Source: an uncultured Faecalibacterium sp. (GTDB taxonomy: Bacteria; Bacillota; Clostridia; Oscillospirales; Ruminococcaceae). From it: a DNA stretch of 9,294 bases. Each line of letters begins with the position of its first letter. Position 1 is the stretch's first letter. The notes beneath the pieces were generated by a model. That model made no database searches and was not told the origin of the DNA. It saw only the letters and a list, made by a program, of their open reading frames with translations. Position numbers and translations under genes: made by a program. This document shows, one piece after another, positions 1 to 6,399 of this stretch. The stretch lies in the NCBI GenBank assembly GCA_900765105.1, contig CAAFQM010000072.1:1-9294 (forward strand), written 5' to 3'.

Positions 1-1533
1 ATGACCGCCGTGATCTATGCCCGCTATTCCAGTGACAACCAGCGCGAAGAATCCATCGAGGGCCAGATCCGGGAATGCACCGCCTATGCGGAGAAGAACG
101 ACCTTACGGTGGTCAAACACTATATTGACCGGGCAATCTCTGCAAAAACGGACAACCGCCCGGAGTTCCAGCAGATGATAAAGGACAGCGACAAGAAGCT
201 GTTTGACATTGTACTGGTCTGGAAGCTTGACCGCTTTGCCCGGAACCGCTACGATAGTGCCCGGTATAAAACTCAGCTGAAGAAGAACGGTGTCAAGCTC
301 ATGTCGGCTACCGAGGTCATCTCGGATGGCCCGGAAGGCATCATTCTGGAATCGGTGCTTGAAGGCTATGCGGAATATTATTCCGCTGACCTGTCCGAAA
401 AGGTCATTCGCGGCATGACGGAAAACGCCCTGAAAGGCAAGTTCTCTGGCGGTGCTATCCCTTTCGGCTACACTATCAATGCAGACCGCCGCTTTGAAAT
501 TGACCCTCTCACCGCACCTTTTGTAGCAGAAACCTTCCAGCGGTACAACGACGGCCAGACCATGCGAGAAATTCGGGATTGGCTGAACGAAAAAGGTATC
601 AAAAACAAGCGCGGTGGGCCAATGACTTTCAATGTCATCCAGCACATGCTGAGCAACCGCCGCTACATCGGCGAGTTGAAATACCGTGACATTTTGATTC
701 CTGATGCGATTCCCTCCATTGTGACCACGGAGCTTTTCAACGATGTCCAGGAAAAGATGTTGAAAAACAAGAAAGCCCCTGCGCGGAGAAAGGCAGAGGA
801 TGATTACCTGCTGACCACCAAGCTGCACTGTGGCTACTGCGGTGCGCTGATGTTTGGCGAAAGCGGCACGAGCCGGACGGGAGAAGTCCACCGCTATTAT
901 AAATGTGCTACTGCCAAAAAGAAGAAGGGCTATAAGAAGAAAACCGTCCGCAAACAGTGGCTGGAAGATTTGGTGGTCAACCAGACGATGCAGCTTGTGC
1001 GGGACGATGCCGCCATGGAATCCATCATCGCCAAGGTCATGGAACTACAAGACCGGGAGAACACTAATCTTCCCCTCTATGAGAAGCAGCTCCGGGATGC
1101 GGAATCTGGTATTCAGAATATGCTGAACGCAATTCAGGCCGGAATCCTGACCAGTTCCACCAAGGAGCGGTTGGAGCAGCTGGAAGAAACCAAGCGTGAG
1201 CTTGAAGCCCGCATTGCGGAAGAAAAGCTGGCAAAGCCGAAAGTAACCGAAGAGTTCATCCGATTCTGGCTCCTTCGGTTCCGCAAGCTGGATATGCGCC
1301 TGAAAGACCAGCGGCAGACACTGGTGGATCCCTTCATCAATGCGATTTACCTGTATGACGATAAGGTTCTCATTACCTTCAATTATAAAGAAAGAACACA
1401 GACCGTCACCTTTGGAGAAGCGGCAAAAGTCGCATCCGCAGGAAATGGTTCGGATTTGGATTGCATTCCTGCATCACAAGAGAGACAGCTTTTGATAGCT
1501 GTCTTTTTTGTTTTATCACGCAATTCCGTTTAA
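1..1533 (+). CDS. Large serine recombinase (resolvase/invertase superfamily, TnpX/phage-integrase type)
   Basis: This is a site-specific DNA recombinase that cuts and rejoins attachment sites through a serine-DNA link, used for integration and excision of mobile elements. The N-terminal resolvase domain (about residues 1-145) has YARYSS with R8 and catalytic S10, and LDRFAR with R78 and R81. A Recombinase domain covers about 149-245 (GGAIPFGY to RRYIGELKY). A zinc-ribbon starts with C277 and C280, then C302, but Y311 stands where a fourth cysteine is expected. A coiled-coil stretch lies at about 345-415. At 510 aa it has normal length for the family. The ATG is the first base of the window, so its ribosome site is not visible, but the N-terminus looks complete. 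The last ~20 residues (after SDLDC) coincide with a terminator hairpin and look unlike a conserved tail. The element it belongs to would lie to the left. Family assignment is sure; the target site is unknown. Confidence 0.95.
   Translation: MTAVIYARYSSDNQREESIEGQIRECTAYAEKNDLTVVKHYIDRAISAKTDNRPEFQQMIKDSDKKLFDIVLVWKLDRFARNRYDSARYKTQLKKNGVKLMSATEVISDGPEGIILESVLEGYAEYYSADLSEKVIRGMTENALKGKFSGGAIPFGYTINADRRFEIDPLTAPFVAETFQRYNDGQTMREIRDWLNEKGIKNKRGGPMTFNVIQHMLSNRRYIGELKYRDILIPDAIPSIVTTELFNDVQEKMLKNKKAPARRKAEDDYLLTTKLHCGYCGALMFGESGTSRTGEVHRYYKCATAKKKKGYKKKTVRKQWLEDLVVNQTMQLVRDDAAMESIIAKVMELQDRENTNLPLYEKQLRDAESGIQNMLNAIQAGILTSSTKERLEQLEETKRELEARIAEEKLAKPKVTEEFIRFWLLRFRKLDMRLKDQRQTLVDPFINAIYLYDDKVLITFNYKERTQTVTFGEAAKVASAGNGSDLDCIPASQERQLLIAVFFVLSRNSV
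1481..1510 (+). terminator. Rho-independent terminator inside the 3' end of the recombinase gene
   Basis: The arms AGACAGCT (1483-1490) and AGCTGTCT (1497-1504) form a perfect 8-bp stem with a 6-nt loop. A T-run follows at 1504-1509, then more T-rich sequence. The stop codon of the recombinase is 21 bases further on (1531-1533), so the hairpin lies within coding sequence. This suggests that the reading frame runs past its ancestral end, or that the gene's 3' end was joined to other DNA. Confidence 0.7.
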
Positions 1534-1546
1534 CAGCACCGGCGGG

Positions 1547-1643
1547 GCAGAGAACTTGAACGAGATGTGACAAAAGGGGAGCACCGGCAGAGCTGCCGGG
1601 TCCCGCAGCCCGTCAGCACAGAACCGTTCAAATCGTTCTCTGC
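1547..1643. repeat. Interrupted inverted repeat at the recombinase/operon junction
   Basis: The left arm 1547-1562 (GCAGAGAACTTGAACG) pairs with the right arm 1625-1643, giving 16 bp interrupted only by an unpaired ATC at 1632-1634. The enclosed ~60 bases contain a smaller hairpin, CCGGCA (1584-1588 and A1589) against TGCCGG (1594-1599). A 9-bp direct repeat AGCACCGGC occurs at 1535-1543 and 1580-1588. No T-run follows, so this is not a usual terminator. It could be a recombinase attachment or binding site, an operator for the promoter that starts 3 bases later, or the scar of an element end. Function unknown. Confidence 0.6.
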
Positions 1644-1645
1644 AC

Positions 1646-1675
1646 TGGACAATCACCCCCTGTTCGCGGTATACT
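1646..1675 (+). promoter_or_regulatory. Sigma70-type promoter for the LRR-VWA-AAA operon
   Basis: The -35 box TGGACA (1646-1651) and -10 box TATACT (1670-1675) are 18 bp apart. Each matches consensus at five of six positions. Transcription would start near 1682, about 30 bases before the first start codon. The upstream edge abuts the right arm of the inverted repeat at 1625-1643, which is a natural place for an operator. Confidence 0.7.
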
Positions 1676-1712
1676 GAAAGCTGAATGAAATGCAGAAAAA
1701 CGAGGTCGCAGC

Positions 1713-2813
1713 ATGGTGGAACAGGCAAACGAACTGATATTGGATATCTTGCCCCTTTCGGCACAGACGGCACGGCTGGTGCGGGTGTACGGCACAGCGC
1801 CCTGCGTGGCGCTGCCGGGCACTCTGCCCGCCCCGGCGGGCGGCAGTTTTGCCCTGACCGAGCTGGGCGACTACTGCTTCTCGGAAAAGCCCCGCAGCCT
1901 GCCTGCGGCGGATGCCCTGTGCCGCTACGCAGTAAGCGCAGACGGCACGGTGCGGCTGACCCGGGCGTTCGGGCAGGCGATGGGGCAAAAGCCCGCCCGC
2001 CGGTACGATTTTGATCTCGATGCCCCGGCTGCGGACGAAGAGGAACTGCACCCGGTGTGCGGCAGCTTTCTGGAAGAAGCCACCCTGCCGGACAGCGTAC
2101 AGGTCATCGGCAGCTGCGCCTTTTACAACTGCCGCAGCCTGCGCCTGCTCACGGTGGGCAGCGGGGGACTTACCGTGGGCAGCGATGTGTTTCTGAACTG
2201 CTTTGCGCTGGAGACCCTGCGGGTGCAGGCCGCACCGGAGCAGCCCACTGGGCTGTTTGCACTGGTGAACAACATCACCGAGGCCGTGCAGGCGCAGTTC
2301 TGGCCCGCCGATGCCCCCGCGCCGCTGGCGGCGCTGTGGTACCCTGCCTACTGGGAGGATATCGAGGAGACCCCCGCCCACATCCTGCTGCACACCTTTT
2401 CCGGGCAGGGATACCATTACAGACAGTGTTTTCTCGACAATAAATTCCTCCCCGCAGAATATGACGCCATCTTCCCGCAGGGGCACGATGCCGATGACGC
2501 CGCCATTATGGCCATGCTCTGCTTTGGCCGCCTGCGGTATCCGTGGCAGCTGACCGAAGCTGCCGCCGGGCACTACCGGGCGTTTCTGGCAGCTAACACC
2601 GACCGGGTGTTCGCCCGCCTTTTAAAGGCACAGGACACCGACAGCATCCGCGCCCTGCTGGCGTTGGACGTGCTGGATAAAGCCGCTTTTGCATCTGCCG
2701 CCGCCCTTGCCGCCAAGGCAGAGAACGCCGCTGCTGCCGCCCTGTTGGCAGATGCGGAGCACAAAAAATATGCTCCCCAGTCCAAAAAGCAGCGGTACGA
2801 TTTTGATTTTTGA
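1713..2813 (+). CDS. Cytosolic leucine-rich-repeat protein of unknown function, first gene of a VWA-MoxR operon
   Basis: A 366-aa protein. The clearest part matches BspA-type LRR_5 repeats: residues about 122-148 (LPDSVQVIGSCAFYNCRSL), a second unit at about 149-172 (VGSDVFLNCFALETLRV), and a weaker one at about 47-62 (LTELGDYCFSE). No signal peptide or membrane segment is seen, so it should stay in the cytosol, unlike most BspA-type proteins. Residues about 255-350 are helical and alanine-rich, resembling helical-repeat proteins. RYDFD occurs twice, at 97-101 and at the extreme C-terminus (361-365, then F). The start is supported by GAGGT at 1702-1706, 6 bases before ATG. Its stop is 14 bases before the start of the VWA gene, so the two are probably co-translated. 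I infer a substrate-recognition or partner role for the MoxR-VWA pair; its true job is unknown. Confidence 0.85.
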   Translation: MVEQANELILDILPLSAQTARLVRVYGTAPCVALPGTLPAPAGGSFALTELGDYCFSEKPRSLPAADALCRYAVSADGTVRLTRAFGQAMGQKPARRYDFDLDAPAADEEELHPVCGSFLEEATLPDSVQVIGSCAFYNCRSLRLLTVGSGGLTVGSDVFLNCFALETLRVQAAPEQPTGLFALVNNITEAVQAQFWPADAPAPLAALWYPAYWEDIEETPAHILLHTFSGQGYHYRQCFLDNKFLPAEYDAIFPQGHDADDAAIMAMLCFGRLRYPWQLTEAAAGHYRAFLAANTDRVFARLLKAQDTDSIRALLALDVLDKAAFASAAALAAKAENAAAAALLADAEHKKYAPQSKKQRYDFDF

Positions 2814-2830
2814 GAGGTGACCACACGTTG
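2814..2830 (+). promoter_or_regulatory. Ribosome binding site that fixes a TTG start for the VWA gene
   Basis: GAGGTGA at 2814-2820 lies 7 bases before TTG at 2828. A longer in-frame start, TTG at 2810, overlaps the upstream stop codon and has no ribosome site at a workable distance. The protein therefore probably begins MPKEKFF. Confidence 0.75.
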
Positions 2831-4258
2831 CCAAAAGAAAAATTTTTCGACCCCCGCAAGCCCTTCCAATCCCAGCGGCCGGAGACCCACGAGGAGTGGC
2901 AGGCACGCATGGGCGGTGAGGTGCTGGCGGTGGTGCGCAGCGGGCTGTATCTGGACTTCCGGTTTCTGGATATGGCACTCAGCGCCTTGAACCCCGCCCC
3001 GGACGAGCGCTGTCGGGTGCTGGCCACGGACGGACAGACCCTGTATTATCAGCCACAGCGCCTGCTGCAGCTTTACCAGGAGAACCCGAAATATCTCAAC
3101 CGGTTGTATCTGCACACCATCTTCCACTGCGTATTCCGGCATTTGTGGCTGAAAGGCCGCCGCGAGCCGCAGCTGTGGAGCCTTGCGTGTGATATCGCGG
3201 TGGAAAACGTCATCGACAGCTTACAGCGCAAAAGCGTGATGCGCCCGCTGACCTATGTGCGGCAGAACGCCTACCGGCAGATCACCGCTGAGGAAAAGGT
3301 GGTGGCGGCAGCGCCGGTGTACCGCTGGCTCACCCGGCAGACGCCCGGCGTGCTGCGGCAGCTGGAGCGGGAATTTGTCACCGACGACCACCGCCTGTGG
3401 CCGAAGGATGCCCCGGAGCAGCCCCAGCAGATGCCCACCCCTCTGCCGCAGAAAACGTGGCAGAAGATCGGGGAGCGGATGCAGACCGAGCTGGACCTGC
3501 GGGATAAAGAGGCGGGCGAGGGCACCGATGCGCTGAAGCAGCAGGTGAAAGCCGCCAACCGCAGCCGCCGCAGCTACAAGGACTTTCTGCGCCGGTTCTG
3601 CGTCCTGCGCGAGGAGGTAAAGCTGGACCCGGACGAGTTCGATCTGAACTTCTACACCTACGGCCTTTCGGTGTACGGCAACCTGCCGCTCATCGAGCCG
3701 CTGGAAAGCCGGGAAAGCAAAAAGATCGAGGAGCTGGCATTGGTCATTGATACCAGCTACTCCACCTCCGGCGAGCTGGTGCGCGCCTTTCTGGCAGAAA
3801 CCTACACCCTGCTGAAAGGACGGGAAAACTTTTTCCACCGCATGAATCTGCACCTGATTCAGGCCGACAACGCCGTGCGGCAGGACATCCTCATCCGCAA
3901 CGAGGATGAACTCATCCATGCCATGAACCACTTTGAGCTGCGGGGCGGCGGCGGAACGGACTTCCGTCCGGCCTTTGCATATGTGGATCAGCTTTGCGCC
4001 GAAAAGAAGTTTTCGAACCTGCGCGGCCTGCTGTACTTCACCGACGGCATGGGCACCTACCCGGCGCGGCGTCCCGGCTACGATACCGCCTTCCTGTTTT
4101 TAGGGGAGCGGTTCGATGATGCCAATGTGCCGCCGTGGGCGATGAAGGTGGTACTGGACGAAGAAGAATTTACCGGTGCGGCAGCCCGCCCGGCCAGCGC
4201 CCTTGCGGACGCTCTGGCCGAAGAGGATGACCTGTACCGCGAACTGAACAACTCCTGA
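2828..4258 (+). CDS. DUF2201-type protein: metallopeptidase-like domain plus von Willebrand A domain
   Basis: A 476-aa protein starting at TTG. The N-terminal part resembles the putative metallopeptidase domain found with VWA-like domains: H96-TIF-H100 followed by H105, then CDIAVE with D122, and a DDHRLW motif at 186-191. The glutamate of a classic HExxH is absent (Thr97), so peptidase activity is doubtful. The C-terminal VWA-like domain (about residues 300-440) has a complete metal-binding MIDAS set: D308-T-S310-Y-S312, T377 in GGGGTDF and D406 in YFTDG. VWA proteins of this type usually partner a MoxR ATPase, which is the next gene, 17 bases downstream. The role is inferred to be the metal-dependent adaptor of a MoxR-VWA chaperone-like complex in the cytosol. 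The substrate is unknown. Confidence 0.9.
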   Translation: MPKEKFFDPRKPFQSQRPETHEEWQARMGGEVLAVVRSGLYLDFRFLDMALSALNPAPDERCRVLATDGQTLYYQPQRLLQLYQENPKYLNRLYLHTIFHCVFRHLWLKGRREPQLWSLACDIAVENVIDSLQRKSVMRPLTYVRQNAYRQITAEEKVVAAAPVYRWLTRQTPGVLRQLEREFVTDDHRLWPKDAPEQPQQMPTPLPQKTWQKIGERMQTELDLRDKEAGEGTDALKQQVKAANRSRRSYKDFLRRFCVLREEVKLDPDEFDLNFYTYGLSVYGNLPLIEPLESRESKKIEELALVIDTSYSTSGELVRAFLAETYTLLKGRENFFHRMNLHLIQADNAVRQDILIRNEDELIHAMNHFELRGGGGTDFRPAFAYVDQLCAEKKFSNLRGLLYFTDGMGTYPARRPGYDTAFLFLGERFDDANVPPWAMKVVLDEEEFTGAAARPASALADALAEEDDLYRELNNS

Positions 4259-4275
4259 CAAGAGGGGAAATCATT

Positions 4276-5814
4276 ATGAATATCAAACGTGCCAAAGAAG
4301 AGATCGAGCATACCGTAAAAGCCTACCTTGCCAAGGATGCGCTGGGCGAATACGCCATTCCCGCCATCCGGCAGCGCCCCATCCTGCTGATGGGCCCTCC
4401 GGGCATTGGCAAAACGCAGGTGATGGAGCAGGTGGCCCGGGAGTGCGGGGTGGCACTGGTGGCCTACACCATTACCCACCACACCCGCCAGAGCGCCGTG
4501 GGTCTGCCCTTTATCCGGCAGCGCCACTACGGCGATAAGGACGTGTCGGTGACCGAGTACACCATGAGCGAAATCATTGCCAGCATCTACGCTAAAATGG
4601 AGGCCACCGGCCTTTCGGAGGGCATTCTGTTCATCGACGAGATCAACTGCGTGTCCGAGACGCTTGCCCCCACCATGCTGCAATTTTTGCAGTGCAAGAC
4701 CTTTGGCAATCAGGCTGTGCCTGCGGGCTGGGTCATCGTGGCGGCAGGCAACCCGCCGGAGTACAACAAATCCGTCCGGGATTTTGACATCGTAACCCTT
4801 GACCGCGTGCGCCGCATGGATATCGAGCCCGACCTGCCGGTGTGGAAGGACTACGCCCGCGCTGCGCATATCCACAGCGCCATCCTGAGCTATCTGGAGC
4901 TGCATCCCCAGAACTTTTACCAGATCAACGCGGACGTGGACGGCACCCAGTTCGTCACTGCCCGCGGCTGGGAGGATCTTTCCAACCTGCTGGACACCTA
5001 CGAAGCACTGGGCTTGCAGGCAGACGAGGAGCTGATCCGGGAATACATCCAGCACCCGAAGATCGCCGAGGACTTCTCGGCTTATCTGGACCTGTACTAC
5101 AAGTACCGGGACGACTACGGCGTGGAGGAAATCCTTGCCGGGCAGGCAAAGCCCGCCGTGTTCGCCCGGCTGCTGCAGGCTCCCTTTGATGAGCGGCTCA
5201 GCCTTGTCAGCCTGCTGCTGGCCGGGCTGGACACCCGTTTTACCGCCTCTTTGCAGGCGGATGCCGTGGCCGATGCCTGCTACGCCTTTTTGCGGGAGAC
5301 CAAAAAGGCGCTGGCTACCCTGCCGGAGGATATCCCGGACGGCTCTGCGGAACTGTTCAGCCAGCAGATCAAGGACTACGAAGCCGAGACCCAGCAAAAG
5401 CGTGACGCCGGGCTGCTGGGCAAGGCAGAGCTGACCAACCGTCTGCAGGTGCAGGCCGCGCTGCACCAGTGGGAAGGGGAGCTGCGCCGCGCCAACGCCG
5501 CCGGTACGCAGGAGGCCTTCGACCTACTGCGCGGCCAGTTCCGTGCGCTGGCAGACCAGCGCGAGACCACCCAAAAGACCGCCACTGCTGCGCTGGAAGC
5601 CGCCTTCGACTTTATGGAGCAGGCCTTTGCGGAAAGTCAGGAGATGGTGGTATTCGTCACCGAGCTTACGGTGAACCCCGCCTCTCACCAGTTCCTCACC
5701 GAGAACGGCTGCGAGCGGTATTTCAAGTACAACAAGGATCTGCTGCTGGATCACCGCAAGGCCGCTTTGCAGCAAGAGCTTGCCGCCGAACAGCGCCGTC
5801 ACGGCGGGGTGTAA
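4276..5814 (+). CDS. MoxR-like AAA+ ATPase
   Basis: A 512-aa AAA+ ATPase of the MoxR/AAA_5 kind. Walker A is GPPGIGKT at 40-47, with K46 and T47. Walker B is ILFIDE, with D121 and E122. Sensor 1 is AAGNPPEYN with N159, and candidate arginine fingers lie in DRVRRMD (R177, R179, R180). The ATPase core ends by about residue 200-260. The remaining ~250 residues are mostly helical, with a glutamine- and glutamate-rich coiled-coil-like stretch at about 355-455, and a motif FVTEL...YFKYNKDLL (about 459-487) near the end. That makes it longer than the usual ~320-aa MoxR protein. AGAGGGG at 4261-4267 lies 8 bases before ATG. It is the last gene of the operon. Expected to remodel or activate target proteins together with the VWA protein. 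Confidence 0.93.
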   Translation: MNIKRAKEEIEHTVKAYLAKDALGEYAIPAIRQRPILLMGPPGIGKTQVMEQVARECGVALVAYTITHHTRQSAVGLPFIRQRHYGDKDVSVTEYTMSEIIASIYAKMEATGLSEGILFIDEINCVSETLAPTMLQFLQCKTFGNQAVPAGWVIVAAGNPPEYNKSVRDFDIVTLDRVRRMDIEPDLPVWKDYARAAHIHSAILSYLELHPQNFYQINADVDGTQFVTARGWEDLSNLLDTYEALGLQADEELIREYIQHPKIAEDFSAYLDLYYKYRDDYGVEEILAGQAKPAVFARLLQAPFDERLSLVSLLLAGLDTRFTASLQADAVADACYAFLRETKKALATLPEDIPDGSAELFSQQIKDYEAETQQKRDAGLLGKAELTNRLQVQAALHQWEGELRRANAAGTQEAFDLLRGQFRALADQRETTQKTATAALEAAFDFMEQAFAESQEMVVFVTELTVNPASHQFLTENGCERYFKYNKDLLLDHRKAALQQELAAEQRRHGGV

Positions 5815-5840
5815 GGCGCGGAAAACGGATCTATAACTTT

Positions 5841-5882
5841 GGGACACCGGAGCGTCTGCGAACGCTCCGGCGTCCCTTTTCT
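5841..5882 (+). terminator. Rho-independent terminator of the LRR-VWA-AAA operon
   Basis: A 15-bp stem pairs 5841-5855 with 5862-5876, with a single A-C mismatch and the loop CTGCGA. TTTT follows at 5877-5880. It begins 27 bases after the ATPase stop codon and has no A-run on its left, so it works for the plus strand. Confidence 0.9.
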
Positions 5883-5895
5883 CACAAGTGGGGAA

Positions 5896-5936
5896 GCAAA
5901 AAAGGACACCGCACGAAGCGGTGTCCTCTTTTTTGC
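5896..5936. terminator. Bidirectional rho-independent terminator between convergent operons
   Basis: A perfect 10-bp stem, AGGACACCGC (5903-5912) and GCGGTGTCCT (5918-5927), with loop ACGAA. An A-run lies on the left (5898-5903) and a T-run on the right (5929-5934), and GC/GC at the outer ends extends the symmetry. It can stop transcripts from either side. Its main job is probably to end the minus-strand nifS-nifU transcript, whose last stop codon is 18 bases away, with backup for the plus-strand operon. Confidence 0.9.
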
Positions 5937-5953
5937 TTATGATACTGTCAGGA

Positions 5954-6397
5954 TCAGTGGCCGCAGCTCTCGCAGTGCTCGCAATCCTCTTCCAGTTTGC
6001 CCACGATGGGTTCCGGGTCGATGCCCTGACGGCGGTAGTAGTCGGACAGAGCAGCCTTGACGGCCTGCTCGGCCAGAACAGAGCAGTGCACCTTGACCGG
6101 GGGCAGACCCTCCAGAGCCTCCACAACGGCCTTGTTGGTCAGCTTCAGTGCCTCGTCCACGGTCTTGCCCTTGATCAGATCGGTGGCCATGCTGCTGGTG
6201 GCAATGGCTGCGCCGCAGCCAAAGGTGAGGAACTTGACGTCCACGATCACATTGTTCTCAATCTTCAGGTACATGCGCATGATGTCGCCGCACTTGGGAT
6301 TGCCCACTTCACCCACGCCGTTTGCATCGGGCAGCTCACCTACGTTGTGCGGATTTGCGAAATGCTCCATGACCTTGGCACTATACATACTTGCCAT
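5954..6397 (-). CDS. nifU: NifU/IscU-like Fe-S cluster assembly scaffold
   Basis: A 147-aa IscU-type scaffold on which [2Fe-2S] clusters are assembled from persulfide supplied by the cysteine desulfurase. The ligands are in place: C36 and D38 in NPKCGD, C61 in FGCGAA, and H104-C105 in LPPVKVHC. The start chosen is the ATG giving MASMYSAKVMEHF. It has GGGAGAA about 8-9 bases upstream, inside the end of nifS. A longer frame exists but would overlap nifS by ~60 bases and adds a non-homologous N-terminus. The C-terminus carries a short cysteine/histidine tail, CEHCESCGH (139-147), beyond the IscU fold, able in principle to bind a metal. Only 2 bases separate it from nifS, so the pair is translationally coupled. 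Confidence 0.95.
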   Translation of the reverse strand: MASMYSAKVMEHFANPHNVGELPDANGVGEVGNPKCGDIMRMYLKIENNVIVDVKFLTFGCGAAIATSSMATDLIKGKTVDEALKLTNKAVVEALEGLPPVKVHCSVLAEQAVKAALSDYYRRQGIDPEPIVGKLEEDCEHCESCGH

Positions 6398-6399
6398 AA

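Noticed and set aside
1653..2573. Long minus-strand open frame (306 codons) opposite the LRR gene
   Set aside because: GC-rich antisense frame with low-complexity His/Gln/Gly/Arg composition, no ribosome site or recognisable domain; the plus-strand gene has clear repeats.
4078..5466. Long minus-strand open frame (462 codons) opposite the VWA and ATPase genes
   Set aside because: Runs across two well-supported genes on the other strand and shows no domain; a product of GC-rich codon bias.
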